A DNA stretch of 64,000 nucleotides from Aporrectodea caliginosa (GCA_020284085.1 JACEVL010000410.1:558001-622000), one strand, 5' to 3'. Counted from the first letter of the stretch, positions 46,701-58,452 are shown. A program made the numbers and translations. Notes: generated from the sequence alone by a model not told the origin.

Positions 46701-48270
46701 CAGACGGACAGACAGAACCAAAGACTTAAGGCAGACGTTCACCGAACTAATCCAATAACATTCGACCAGTAAGATTAAATCGGGTTGGATCAGGAATGGC
46801 TAACCCGCGGCCCGCGGGCCAAATACAGCCCGCGGGCTGCTACACCCCGCCGTCGATCGTGTCGAGTGTATACGATCGACTTGGCTCGGACGACGATCGA
46901 CTGATCGACTTCGTCGACTTGGACTGTAGTCTCTTGGCCAAAATTTCTGACGACTGTTGCATTCTTATAATCCAGTATCTAAATTACTCGTGTATTTCAA
47001 AATGCACGCTCTTCCTCAAACTGTCAATGGTGATAACAGTTCTGTAATTAACAACTATTATTGCAGTTATAACTTCTATAGCTCTGGTTTCTAATGTACA
47101 AAGCATCAACTGTAATTGAACTGGTAAGAACAGTTCAGGTATTATAATGGCATCGTGTCTGCCTGTGGTTGACTTGTAAAGATTAAACCTCGCTAAATCT
47201 GTGACTTGATCAGCTAGGCAGCTAGGCTACAATGGAATCTCCTACGGTACGGTACATAAAATGTACCAGCTCAACAAATAAGACGGCAGTAGCGGACGTT
47301 TAATATCTATCTATTATAGTTAAGCTGTGAAAGAAAGTATCTCTATAAACTAATAAGAAAGCGCCAAGGGGTTCATTATTTGCAGTGAACTTCATGTTAG
47401 GTTCATTTGGTAGTTGTGTGTTTACACAGAATTACGTAATTATATCATAAAGTCTGTCATTTTGTCTGTCATTTTGTGAAGAAATAGTAAGTAAAATATT
47501 TAAGAGTCGAGCCTAGTCGAGGAAACACCGATCGACTCGACTTGGCCGAGTTTATGATTGACTCGATCGATCGACTCGATCGATCGACTCGATCGGCTGC
47601 GGGGTATACCAGTGCTGATTGGCGGCCCGCACGTCCATTTCAAAATAATTTTTTTTCTTATTTTGCACCTACTTACTTGTCCGACTACTACAAATCAATA
47701 CTGCATAAAACACTAAACCCAGGGTGATTTAGATTTAGTGTTTTAAGTTCTAGTGACCTAATGTAGTCTTACCTGTTTTTATACATATTGTAGAATATGA
47801 AATAAACATCTACATTCTACATGTATATTTCTTTCGAGGCTGTGAGGACAAACATTTTGCGGCCCGCCGCGTGCTTACAACAATCATAGTGACCCGTATG
47901 ATAGAAAGGTTGGCCACCCCTGGGTTGGATGAAAACAGACAGACAGACAGATAGACGGACAGACAGACAGGCAGACAGAAAGACAAACCAAAGACAGTCA
48001 GTCAGACTCGATACATTCGGCCAGTAAGTTAATTCGGATCTGATCTGATCGGTCGTGTGCCGCCTTTAGGTAAAGAGAGAGGTGATCGAGAGTGGAGTGA
48101 ATCTTACATTCGCCAAAGTCATCAAAGCATTCGAACATTCCGGTTGTCCAATGGCGGATGTTCTGTTGCTGTCCTTGGATGGCGCTCATTGACTGTGGCT
48201 GATTGACCACCGTATACTGCGGCAGCTGCGACTGATAGTATTGCTGAGGCTGATCATTGTAGCTCTGCAT
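43636..48270 (-). CDS. PLAC8/cornifelin-family paralog C (3 exons, 134 aa)
   Basis: Exons are 48270..48108, 44576..44434 and 43734..43636 (TAG 43638..43636), with GT..AG introns of 3531 and 699 bp. The tail is short (residues 1-40, MQSYNDQPQQYYQSQ), then W41 opens the domain: WTTGMFECFDDFGEC, CCSPCSNCTMATQMGECVLG, AMRTKLRAQYGIQGS, FWCSCCTTYQMSREIKN. The first cluster has fewer cysteines than B (MFECFDD against MCGCCED) and the second has more (CLCCSPC). Exon phases and lengths equal B. Intron 1 is enlarged by a LINE fragment, a hAT element of 1.1 kb and a hAT-like end. It is most similar to B in the last exon and 3' flank. Start chosen as the only in-frame ATG before the domain. Confidence 0.9.
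44434..44576 (-). CDS. PLAC8-C exon 2
   Basis: 143 bp, acceptor TATATAG, donor CAG|GTAAGT. Encodes IYCLCCSPC to RAQYGIQ. Confidence 0.92.
45003..45070. mobile_element. hAT-like terminal sequence, single end
   Basis: CAGGGCCGGCCTTAGGCA and the following GGCAGTTGCCTAGGGCGCC have the look of a hAT terminus with its subterminal palindrome. The partner end was not found, so the extent within PLAC8-C intron 1 is unknown. Confidence 0.4.
46045..46290 (-). mobile_element. LINE 3' fragment in PLAC8-C intron 1
   Basis: On the minus strand VGPSIWNDLPTIQ followed by LLKDLSFLGPV is a LINE C-terminus. The 3' end has GAGAGCGCTTCTGAATA, as in 39505..39725. Confidence 0.65.
46791..47922. mobile_element. Non-autonomous hAT element in PLAC8-C intron 1, 1132 bp
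   Basis: Termini CAGGAATGGCTAACC and GGTTGGCCACCCCTG, exact 8-bp duplication GGTTGGAT (46783..46790 and 47923..47930). Subterminal GCGGCCCGCGGGC palindromes are typical of this hAT group. The interior has an inverted pair of GATCGA-rich zones (about 46845..46925 and 47520..47605). The conserved intronic block of A and B is split exactly here. Confidence 0.9.
47936..47995. repeat. (GACA)n microsatellite in PLAC8-C intron 1
   Basis: GACAGACAGACAG variants, continuing a tract at 46680..46720 that the hAT insertion separated. Confidence 0.9.
48108..48270 (-). CDS. PLAC8-C exon 1
   Basis: 54 codons plus one base; GTAAGA donor splits a Cys codon T|GC. A GTTGCAG acceptor-like site lies about 50 bp upstream of the ATG. 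Confidence 0.9.
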
Positions 48271-48424
48271 TGTTGCTTTAACTTTTGTCAGAAGCAAGGC
48301 CGATCACAAGTCGCATATACCTGCAACATTTAATTCATTTTGAATATTATTGATTTTCTCCTGTGGCTTGTTTTGTTATTCGAATATGCCTTTCCATGTA
48401 GTCTTTTGTAATCATAATCGTAAA

Positions 48425-49090
48425 CTCTAAACCTCGGAAGCGCCACTCGAAAGCCAAGCGCAGGGCACCAGCTTATTCACGAGCACTGCGTTGAGTCAGA
48501 GGATTTGTTCAGAGGATAGTCAGAAGGAGGTCCGAGTACGGTTGCTCGGGAGTCAAAGGGGGCAGAGTAGCTTTGAAGGTGGGTATCGTTTAGGTCTAGA
48601 ATTGGAAGGTAGATGATCAGTTGAGTCGGTGTATGAATTCTTGAAGAGGTGAGACTCCAGTTTTGAAGGGAAAGCCCGAGGAATGATCGATAGAGGAGCC
48701 TGAAGCAGATGATGGTGGGTGATTGGCAATGATGGTGGAGGAACTGAAAATTGCGAAATTCAGGAGGAAGATCTTTCCACAGACGTGGTGCAGTGTGTGA
48801 CTTGGAGAACCTGAGTTGAATAGGAACCGGGTTTCGGAAAAGATGATCGGGTAGATCGGGTTGACTAGATGGTGAAGAGTTCGCGAAAATAATTGGGCTT
48901 GGAAAGTTGTAGGGAGTTGAAGGTTAGTAATAAACCTTTGAAGTGAATTCGCTCTTGGATTAGTAACCAATGGAGTGATTTGAGGATTGGAGTGATGTGA
49001 TTATGCTTGGGCGTTCTGGTAACAGCTCTGGCTAGTGAGTTTTGGATTAGTTGCAGACGCTTGAAGGTTGAAGAAGTAGAGTTAATTGCA
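48425..49090 (-). mobile_element. LINE C-terminal fragment upstream of PLAC8-C
   Basis: In shifting frames: FKRLQLIQNSLARAVTRTPK, HITPILKSLHWL, ANHPPSSASGSS and a C-terminal SFPSKLESHLF. The RTPKHxHITP block equals that of the LINE at 50998..51800, so both belong to one family. Confidence 0.7.
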
Positions 49091-49984
49091 GTAATTGCAG
49101 TTCAATTGTACTTCCTGTTGAATAACGTAGAAAATGAGGTATGATCCTAATGCGCTGCTTGTCATAGTATGCTTGAGCTTTGGCATTGTTTGAAAGCGGT
49201 CAGTACTACGATTAATTTTCTTTAATTCATTGATCCATTACATTGCAACATATTTCCTTAAACATTAAAGTACATTAAATGACATAATATGACAAATGTA
49301 TCGACGGATTCATAAGATATTTAGTATGTGCTAATAGTGCTATAATGACTGCAAATTTGCCAAGAATGCAGACATTCCAAGTATGTTCTATTTTGCTTAT
49401 GTATGTTTTCTTCAATTATCTCTCAATATAACTTCAGTAGACTTTCTATGTGTCATTCACTCTCACACCTTTAATTTCCTCTGCCAAATGCTACATGTAT
49501 CTGCGCAAAGTAATGACAAACGGAGACAAGTGTCTCGCGCTTCGGGTCTACTGTGTGTCAAAATCTCCCAAACTCGAGCTACATGTCCACAAGTCTTCTT
49601 CCAAAATTGCAAATGCTATCAAAGATATATTTTTCAAAATAAAAACATTGTTTTCTTCAGATTTGCTCAAACAAATCAAGTTCTTTCATTTATTCTGACA
49701 GTTTAGAAACAATAAAGAAAGGCTCAAAATCCTGAGATATCTAAGCACCAGAAATTTTCATGTGGAGGACTTTTGCAACGTAATCTGCTGCAAAAGTTAT
49801 GTATTTCTTCAACCCCAGCAATCATAAGAATGGACGAGGAGCAATATATTTTGCAGCAGAGTATTAATTAAAGTTAGTGAATTGAAATCGTCATATGATC
49901 GGTCTCGACAGTTCAGAACAAAATTGTTCCGATGCACCTTAGCAACAATAATTCATGTTCTGTACCTTTTTTAGACGATACTGC
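49091..49984. other. No gene recognised
   Basis: A 107-codon plus frame at 49383..49706 has no recognisable motif and lacks context; not called as a gene. Confidence 0.45.
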
Positions 49985-50560
49985 AATCTAGCCTTTATAC
50001 ATTGCAAATACAAATAATCGGAACACAAATTCAAAATCTAGGATACCATAAGTGTCAGTCTAAACACTAGTTCGATCGTTATAGGAGACTGTATAGCCTA
50101 CGAGTGTCAATTAAAACCAAACTGTAATCCAGCTAAGGTAGGCTAACAGTAGTGCCAATATAACTAAAAAACTTCGAACCACATCCAACTAATATAATGC
50201 TTACGATCATACCAAATTAATTCTAGACTGATGTTCCAGCTGTGTTACATCGTTCGTACATAAACTGACATAACTTTTATATCACCAGCATCAGATTCTT
50301 GAGTCCAAGTGGAATAACATTTCGATATCGTGTAAGCCTATCTGATTCAGATTTGGATATTAACACTGACGAGATCAACTAATGACATAATCGTTTGTTC
50401 TCACATAGGCCTAATCAAATTCTACTTGGTCCTACCTGCCAGGTGAGTTGGAGCACAACTGAAAATAAGATACTATGTTCTCGTGGCCTTTGCAACCAAG
50501 CACACATGCATATATTCTCATTCTCACCTTCGTTTATTGATCTTAAGAATCGAGAAAAGA
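49985..50560. repeat. Segmental duplication block X, copy 3 (shortened)
   Basis: CAATCTAGCCTTTATACA, CAGTCTAAACACTAGTTCGA, ATTTCGATATCGTG and CTACTTGGTCCTACCTGCC repeat the order seen in copies 1 and 2. Confidence 0.7.
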
Positions 50561-50739
50561 AAATAGAGTTTAACACGAAATAATTGCATTGTATTGACGA
50601 ACAAACGGCAAACCGAGAAGGGACCAGAGTCCCGTTCAAATTGGACCATCGTTTAACAAGCAATATCAATGGCGACGAAGAACAGTTTATTTAGTAAATT
50701 AAAAATGTAACAGGAATCCTAATTATGAAAATAATTGGT

Positions 50740-50960
50740 TCATTTATACAGATGCATCATTTTGCGAAGCTTCATTAAAATTCTTCGAGCGTGAATTAGA
50801 TATTGATTCGAATCAACATCACCGTTACTAGACTACTGGCCTCCATGTAAGCAGGAAAGACGGTTCAGATTTCTGTTATCTGCCTCTATACCTCTATGTG
50901 AGTCTTATTTATGCCGTGACATTTGTCATATGAAAGAATACAGAATAAAATATTTGAATC
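50740..50960. repeat. Block Z, third locus copy
   Basis: GATATTGATT, AACATCACCGTTACT and AAAGAATACAGAATAAA parallel 40620..40860. Confidence 0.7.
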
Positions 50961-50997
50961 TTTGAGAGAAAGGACAGGATAAGAAGATCATGTCACT

Positions 50998-51850
50998 GTG
51001 TGGCCGCCAGTTCAGAATGTGAAGCTACTCCTGTCCGCAACCTAGGTGTGACTTTCGACCAGAATCTGAGCTTTTCCGATCACGTCACCCATCTTTCCCG
51101 CTCTTGCTTCATGCACATTCGTGATCTTCGTAGTATTCGCCCTGTACTCGACTTCAAAACCGAATCTACAGTCGCCACATCCATAGTTCACGCCAAATTA
51201 GATTACTGCAGTGCTCTTTCCTGAATTTAGACATAACCCAAATTAACCGCCTCCAAGCTATTCAGAATGCTCTCGCCTGTGCTGTCACCAAAACCCCCAA
51301 ACACCACCACATCACACCTGTCCAATCACTCCAGATGTGCACCTTATCAAGCTCAAAATTCCTGAACGAATAGAATACAAAGTCATATCACTCACCTACA
51401 CACACACTTCAATCCTCCCAGCCCTCCAGTCAGTTGTTCACGACAGCCACTTCGTCCAACCCGCTCCTCCTCCTCCCTAACACTGCTCCGCCCTTCCATC
51501 ACCTCATCACTTAAACAAAGACCATAGCTGTAGACACTCCCGCCAGAGACAAAGATCCGATCCATCCCACGAACTCACCAAAACCTCAGATCTCTCCACA
51601 GGTCTTCCACTCAAAAGAAAACAGACATATCCTATCCCGATTCCTTCTCTTCCCTCACCTCCCTCGCCATTTCAAGAGAGATCATCCACCTTAGAGAGAG
51701 TCTGCCTGCTTGACTCTCCGGATCTTAACCCCGCCTATCGATTTTGTTTTGATAAAGCGCCTGTCAATAAGTTGGTTCCCGCGACTTTGCGTTTGTGTGG
51801 CCGCCAGTTTCAGAATGAGAGACCGACCGCTGCGAAGCTACTCTGTGTCA
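50998..51850 (+). mobile_element. LINE C-terminal fragment with long flanking duplication
   Basis: VRNLGVTFDQNLSFSDHVTH, then LDYCSALS, INRLQAIQNALACAVTK and TPKHHHITP give the C-terminal half of a CR1/L2-like reverse transcriptase, with frameshifts. The 3' end reads TCAATAAGTTGGTTCCCGCG. The phrase TGTGTGGCCGCCAGTT(T)CAGAATG..GAAGCTACTC occurs on both sides (50998..51030 and 51797..51840), consistent with a target-site duplication. Confidence 0.75.
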
Positions 51851-52539
51851 CTGTAAAACAACGGGATGAGACTGGAAAATAACCAGGTTATTGTGGGCAC
51901 AGAGCTAAGATATCTACAGCAGGTATAGATGACACTGAAATACATGGCTTCTTAAGACTGAATGAAGGTCAGGCAGTTGCACATCATGCTGGGTATCTTA
52001 AACTTAAAGTATCTTCGCATGGGCAAGCACTGAAGGTCAATGTGATGGTCATGAAGCGTTGCACGGGAGCAGTCTTCATTTTTGGACAACGACTTAAATA
52101 TTTGTTTAAAGATTTTACAATAATTATGCAAACAATAATATCACAACTTGGACATATCTTTTGTCAGAAAATATGGACATTTGGTAATTTAGAAGGATTT
52201 CTGTAAATTATTACTGTAAAGATTCTGCCATGCTATATGCCTAGAATGCAAGTTCAACCAATTTAGCACATAAATGCATATCAGAAATAGGCCTTGTATG
52301 GATGAATGGATCGTCTGTCGTCCACAATGGAATCTGACAGCGAACGGAATCTTCTTCCAGTTTCAAGGTGGCAAGCGGTGCTAAACTGTATGGAGTGGAT
52401 AATCCTTGGGCTGCTTAGTTCTACTACATGTGGTTGGTCGTGAATTATCCAAAACAAACCAAACGTGCTTTTGTAGACTGCATTAATAAAATATGGACAA
52501 CGAATACATTTACATCGACCTTTACTAACGATTGCGAAA
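51851..52539. other. No gene recognised
   Basis: No frames above background. Confidence 0.4.
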
Positions 52540-53070
52540 AGTTTTAAAGACGCACAATTGCACAGACACGGAATACGCGGTGCGATAAGTCAGTCGCCAG
52601 GTGAAGAGCTGTTAGATTATCTAGATGTTTGAAGGTCAAGGAGAAATAAAGTTTTGAGGTATTTTTTAAAGGAAAACTAGGAGTTCGAGCATCGGGAAAT
52701 ATTGGTTGTCGGTTCCATACCCTGGAAGCCTCAACATGGAATACAAGAAAGCCTATGACTACATCGTGGCTCATCTAAAAAGACCAGTAACCAAAGATCG
52801 CAGGCTGTAGGACGGGATATAAGGAGATAGTAGAGCGTGAAGGTAGGTAAGAATTAATTAATTAAATAATTAACTAAGTAAGTAAGAAACCTCGTTGTAA
52901 GGGTTTTACGAGTCAGACAAACTAGTTTAAGTCTTATTCCAAATTCTGCAGGAAGCCAGTGCAGCTGACCGAGTATGGTTGAAGAGTTTGTACGAGAAGA
53001 TGCACGCAACAATACATCAGTCAGAGCATCTAAGATGTGTTGAAGCCTGCTGAATGTATGGTATACGTCC
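52540..53070 (-). mobile_element. LINE C-terminal fragment
   Basis: LGQLHWLPAEFGIRLKL then, after a frame change, VEASRVWNRQPIFPDARTP; both are in the standard order for the C-terminus of an L2/CR1-like LINE protein. Confidence 0.65.
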
Positions 53071-53071
53071 A

Positions 53072-53640
53072 TAATGTAATGTAATGTAATTAGTAATTTA
53101 TATAGCGCCGTTCACAGCCGTGGCCATTCAGTAGCGCTCCATAAATGATGTCACACTCCTGGGAAGGGGATCAGAAATTTGTGACGACGTGTGACATAAG
53201 GGGAGGGTTTGAGAACTGTGACGTCACATCATTCAGGTCCATGTAATTAGCCAGTTTAAGCCAGTACCAGAGACATTGAGGCTTTTACTGTCTGTAAAGT
53301 AGTGGCTGGTGGTCAACAGTGTCAAAATCACAGCAACGGTCGAGGCATACTGAGAGGCACGCATCCAGCATCAACAGATGAAAAGAGGCAGCGTAGCACG
53401 GAGACAGGAGCAGTTTCAGTGGAGTAGCATTCACGGTGGGTGATCTGATCTGTAAGAACTGAATTTAGGAGATGAAGTAATATGTTTCTTAATCTGTTTG
53501 AGGATTTGACGTTCAAGAATCTCTTCAATGTTATTGAGGTTGTCGAGCGGTCTAACGTTTGACAGGCTATTGATGTTCAGGTCAGGTTTCTTAAGTAAAG
53601 GCATGACCAAGACAACCCTAAATTAAGCATAATGGAAAAC
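53072..53640 (-). mobile_element. LINE fragment with RT motif joined to 3' end
   Basis: Frames with NVRPLDNLNN, ILERQILKQIKKHI and ECYSTETA (finger region of RT) are followed, after too short a distance, by the GCGCTACTGAATGG and GGCGCTATATAAA 3' end and an (ATTAC)n tail at 53072..53090. Most of the RT catalytic domain is missing, so the copy is internally deleted. Confidence 0.6.
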
Positions 53641-54033
53641 AGTCTTCAGTAAACGACATGTCCAAGAAGCGAGGTCCACCCGTTTGTGAGATGCACGTAT
53701 TTAATAATCTTTCGGCTCTCACATAAATGTCTCATCTTAGAAAAGAATTAAGAAATTGAATTATGCCACGACTAATAACAGTCCGGCCTTGCATATTAAT
53801 AATGCATTTCACATTAGTTAAAACAAATGAATATAGTTCATACAGGTTAGAAAAATATAAAATACTTATATTAAAATCTGCACATATTAAACAAATATCG
53901 TTTTCACTGCATGTCACTGCAGGTTTAAAATACTGGAAGAATGTGGGACGACATCGAAATTTTATTTGTTGGACAGCTTCAGTCTGGAAGTCGGCACATG
54001 CATAGAGGTTCTTGAATTACAAGCGTTGTATCT
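53641..54033. other. 3' flank of PLAC8-D; nothing recognised
   Basis: AT-rich; no conserved match to the 3' flanks of B or C was seen. Confidence 0.4.
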
Positions 54034-54132
54034 CTACACGATGTGGGAGAGGTTATCAAGTTCCCTGTACATCTGCGTTGAGGCACAGAATCCACAGAAA
54101 TTCACCGTGCAACAATCGCTGAGAACGGTTCC
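54034..54132 (-). CDS. PLAC8-D exon 3
   Basis: 99 bp, acceptor TTATTTAG; encodes GTVLSDCCTVNFCGFC to LSHIV then TAG. Confidence 0.88.
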   Translation of the reverse strand, partial: GTVLSDCCTVNFCGFCASTQMYRELDNLSHIV

Positions 54133-56629
54133 CTAAATAAGAAGCAACAAAAACCAAGTCAATTCATGCAATACGTTATGATGAAGGCTCGCCAGCTATT
54201 GGTTAAGAGGAACACGTGAGGTTACCGTATTTATCTTGCACATTATAGACTTAGTAGGCCTACTGTTTGTTCAGAGACTTCACCTTGACTCTCTACTTCT
54301 TGAAGTTGGCTCTTTACTACTGAAGTGTCTGGATTTCGAAATTTGTAGAGTTCTTTTAAGTGGACAGAGCACTTTTAAGCAAATTGACCTGAAATGGGGA
54401 TGACTTGGTTGCTTTAATGACTCTTAGATGGCTTGTTTGCTTTATGCTTTGTGCTTAAGTCGCTCAAACAACCATAAAACTATCGAAGACAACCCTCTTG
54501 ATGTATTACGGTAAGCAGGACTATAATTAGAAAGTAGGAATTACCCAACGTCGTACATTTTGAAATGTCACCTGCATATTTCCATTTCCAGTTGTGGAAT
54601 GTAATGTAAAGATGGATTGCCTTAAATGAAAAATTATAGACCCTAACGAGCTTCTTAATGAAACTTGCAACAGTTTAACACTGATTAACTCTGCCAAAGT
54701 TCAACAGTATATGCTGAATGTGCAGCAGTTCTATAATCTTTAGAAATATTGGCCTAATTTGCAGCATTTTAATACGTTAACCACTGACAGACAGAATGCA
54801 AGGTTATATATATATACATACATAATATATATAATTATATATAAATATATATAGAGAGAGATACAGATAGAGAGACAGGCAGAGAGAGAGAAAGATAGAC
54901 ATAGATAGATAGACAGACAGACAGGCAGGCAGGTAGACAGACAAATATACATGCAGAAAGACAAACAGGTAGAGTGACAGATAAATGGATGGATGATTGG
55001 ATGGATGGATGAACGGACGTACGGACGGTCGTACGGACAGACATACATACAGACAGACAGATAGATAGATAGATAGACAGAGACAGCGAGACAGAGAGAG
55101 ACAGACCGAGAGAGAGACGGAAGGACGGAGGAAAGGAGGAAGGTAGGGAGGGAGGGAGTGGATGAGGTTAATTTTACCCGTATGCCGTGTTGAGTTCGTA
55201 GTTTTGTCCTTAGTCCTAATACGAAGTGGTCGCGCAGACAGAATGGTCCACATGCACATTCACCCATCCGACTTGATAAAGTGCACATGAAGCATGGATA
55301 GCACCACCAGGCATAACAACCTGCGTTCATACAATGCAATCATCGTAATTTTACTTAGATTGCATTCATCATAATCGTTTGTTAATTATAGCAATAATTA
55401 TCTACACACTCAATATGGCGCCTTTTGAGTAGGCCTACTACAAAAATGCTGCATACAAAATGGCCTAAGTGGTGTTGCAGTTCCTTGAGAACAAGAAGTT
55501 CCGCAGAAAGCAGACCGACTCAGATCATAATTAGAAAGTCCTAACATCCGGTTCCTGCACACACGGATTCCAATCCACGGTTCACAGTTCTTGAACCGCA
55601 TCGTTGTGACACAACTACGTGCGATGAGGTTCCTAGCATTTGTTTACCTCACCGTCAGCACTTATTATTATAGAGTAAAGAAGATGCAATGTCGTTCGGA
55701 TATTCCTCTAGCTCCATTAACATATCAAAATTATTGAGCAAATTTGCCGCAAATAGAACTAATTTTCTAGAAATGACATACTAAGCAATCAACGGACAAT
55801 ATGGCATCGGACATGCGCAGTCGTCCAATTGTAGGTCCGACTAAAAGATGCAGTAATCGTAATAACGCAAATAAATTAGTCATCATCATTGTCCATTCAA
55901 CACATTCTTCATAGGCCTATTTTTAATGGTCATCGTAATCTTAATTGCAATTATAAATTCATGCATCGTAATTCTATGTAGGCTACGTTGCAGTTATCGT
56001 TATTCTACATACGATGCAGTTATCGTAATTCTATGTACGATATAGTTATCGCAGACCTAGGCCTATTTGTAAGTAAGACTAGAAGAAGCCTTTTCTTTTA
56101 AAGCAAACATCCTCAGATGAAGGAAACAACGTCAAGAACCAAAAGCGGTATTTTGAGTTCACTATGAAGTTGCATGATTTCATATTTGCGACTTTAATAA
56201 TATTTTCACACTGAATAAACTAAATTATGCTTGATTGCTGTAAACCGGTGCCATTGGATCATCCGCATTTAAGGTAATTTGAGGTAAAAATTGCACAATT
56301 TGACGTACAAAGAATGAACTTAAGCAGTAGGGCAAGAATATGCCCAACGAGCAAATATGTTCCCGGTTTGCATAATATTTTGTTCCTGTGAAAAAATATC
56401 CAGAAGATTGTTGTGCTAAAATAATGGAGAATGTCAATTTCCTATTTAGCAATGACTTCTTTACAGTTTTCGTGACTATAGGCCTATATATATCGTAGAT
56501 TTACTTACAGCTACTGATATCCTGGCAACAGCCACACAATCCAGATGACCATTCTCGCTGGTTCTGGGGTTGACCGCCAGCTGCTTTCGGCTGCTGCATG
56601 ATTATAACTGTTTGCTGCTGCTGCTGCAT
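54034..56629 (-). CDS. PLAC8/cornifelin-family paralog D (3 exons, 120 aa)
   Basis: Exons are 56629..56509, 55320..55178 and 54132..54034 (TAG 54036..54034), with GT..AG introns of 1188 and 1045 bp. The tail is only 26 residues (MQQQQQTVIIMQQPKAAGG), then W27 opens the domain: WSSGLCGCCQDISSC, CYPCFMCTLSSRMGECACG, GLRTKLRTQHGIRGT, NFCGFCASTQMYRELDN. It is the most divergent copy: Arg replaces Gln before the GT/GS junction and the C-terminus is LSHIV instead of GYKP/GYRP. The exon 2 donor is the weaker CGG|GTAAAA. Splice phases equal B and C. A simple-repeat tract (54805..55150) follows exon 2 in intron 2. The start is the first in-frame ATG, 47 bp after a TGTTTCAG acceptor-like site. Confidence 0.88.
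54805..55150. repeat. Mixed GACA/GATA/GGAC simple-repeat tract in PLAC8-D intron 2
   Basis: ATAT start, then GACAGACAGGCAGG, GATGGATGGATG, GATAGATAGATAG and GGAAGGA runs. A 199-codon minus frame that extends past exon 2 is produced by this tract. Confidence 0.95.
55178..55320 (-). CDS. PLAC8-D exon 2
   Basis: 143 bp, acceptor GAACGCAG, donor GTAAAA; encodes CYAWWCYPCFMC to TQHGIR. Confidence 0.9.
56509..56629 (-). CDS. PLAC8-D exon 1
   Basis: 40 codons plus one base; donor GTAAGT, Cys codon split T|GT. A CAG run encodes Q2-Q6. Confidence 0.88.
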
Positions 56630-56676
56630 CTTCACGGATTTTCACGATGAGCTTCTAAGTAAGCACTTTCGAAAGA
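56630..56676 (-). other. PLAC8-D leader after putative 3' splice site
   Basis: Polypyrimidine-type TTGTCTGTTTCAG|T ends at about 56677; 47 bp to the ATG. The best-looking of the four putative 5' UTR acceptors. Confidence 0.45.
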
Positions 56677-58220
56677 CTGAAACAGACAATTGCAGTCGCA
56701 CAGCTGTACAAGAGGTAACAACACGTTAAGCGAATTAACAGGAGAACAATAATTATAATGACAGGTAGCAATAGCAATTGTTTTTAGAAATAAAAACGTG
56801 CGAACTGATTGCAATAGTTTTAATAAAGCTAAACTGTACGTATTTACATCATTTGATGATAAAGGTGAATTAGGTCATTTAAAATCACTGTAGACTATTT
56901 AATCATGCAAATTTCTGAGGGACTCCTTGCGATGTAAAAAAATAGAAAGTCCTAATAATATTTGAGCGAAATGTGCGCAGGTTAGCTTAAGCTGATTAGC
57001 CCATACTAAAATGATTTACGAGGTGATAGAACCGTACAGATTGTAGTAACTCGTTGAATTGACGTCTATTCAGTTTTATATAGACCACGTGTAACCTGTT
57101 CCAAATGGCAAATAACGTGTTCTTGTGATCTGGGTTTAAATAAACAACTGAGGGAAATTAATTATTCATGCAGAACTGGACGATGTAGTGCCACTCATTC
57201 GTTTCTATGACAACCAAGTATGTATCATCGAATGATATTCTTCTGCTATGTTGCTCACTCTCACACACTTTGTCGTTCTTCTTATACAAACTGAATGGCC
57301 TCTAGACCTCAAGCATATTTGCTAGAACAACTCGAACGCGTTCGTGGCCAACAGTCTGCATTAACATATAGGCAGGCAGAGAACAATTTTATATAGCATT
57401 TTGTTAACTCATGGATCGAATGTAGAATAATCGTTAGAATTCTTAGTTGAGTAGGCCCTATTAATTCGAGGCAAAGTATGGTCTAACCCAGATAGACACA
57501 TTTATTGAGCCAACGTTGGTCCTGCATTTGGCTACCAGTTGCCATCAATGGCAAATTTTGGCTATTTATGAACCCGTGAGTTTGGCTACCTGCACAGGCA
57601 TGTGGTGTCATGTCGATAACCAAGATTCAATACTTGAGTATTAGTAACTCAGTAGTATTTGAAACTCAGCGGTACACAGTACACTATGTACATATACTTC
57701 TCTGAGTTTTCTATGCTTACTAATGCATGCATGAATCAGTGCATGTATCTAAGCCATAGACCGTTAAGAAGTCGCTATGACATGTCTAGGATTTTAAAAA
57801 ATAAGTAGTTTATCTTAAGTTTATTCGTCCTGAGAGCGGAGCAGCAAAACAACCGCTAGTACGTTGAGTTATTCAAATTTGCATTTACAATAATGTTTTA
57901 GACCTAATTAGAGAGCAGCTTTAATCCCTAAAGTGAGCCCCAGGTCTCTCAGATTGGCCTGCATGCGTTCAATTCGACGCTGAAATTAGGCAGCTGACAT
58001 GTTGCGAATCGACGAAATGACAGTTTCGCATACCGAATAACATCATGTATTATATTCGTTTATTTGGTTACTAGATTATTCGTCCATTTAGTTCATTTAA
58101 TCATTCATACACTGGAGAGATGTATTAGGAAGTGTTTCCGGCTCAGTACTTTCAGTTTTCTAGGCAAATAGCTTTGATAAAATGCTTTACTATGTATGTT
58201 GTAGGACTCTTGTTTGTGTT
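56677..58220. other. Upstream region of PLAC8-D; no gene recognised
   Basis: No coding frames of note. Should contain the promoter and any 5' UTR exon of D, but no element could be singled out. Confidence 0.4.
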
Positions 58221-58452
58221 TTTGTATTGTATTGTATTTGAACACTTGTTATAGCGCTTCCTACCAGATTGCCCATTCAGAGGCGCTCCCGACTACTGCG
58301 CGGACGCTGAATCGGAGTTTCACGCCGAAGCGCACGAGCAATTGCGAGTGAAGGACTTGCCCAGGATCGGTACGCGGCGGCTTTGAGGTGGATTCGAACC
58401 CGCAACCCTCCAGCTGCAAGGCACCGAACATACCCCTATACCACCGCGCCCC
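58221..58452 (-). mobile_element. tRNA-derived SINE with (AATAC)n tail
   Basis: Head on minus strand: GGCGCGGTGGTATAGGGGTA (A box) and GGGTTCGAATCC (B box). The body shares GGCAAGTCCTTC with 38035..38167. The 3' part has AGAGGCGCT/AGCGCT like the LINE ends, and the tail is (ACAAT)-type at 58221..58240. Confidence 0.7.

Noticed and set aside
46796..47047. 83-codon frame MANPRPAGQ...
   Set aside because: It starts inside the hAT terminal repeat and covers GATCGA-rich inverted sequence; no domain.
49383..49706. 107-codon plus frame
   Set aside because: No recognisable domain, no conserved counterpart in the duplicated blocks.
54740..55259. 199- and 151-codon minus frames around PLAC8-D exon 2
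   Set aside because: Only the 143-bp exon is real; the rest is read through the GACA/GATA tract in intron 2.
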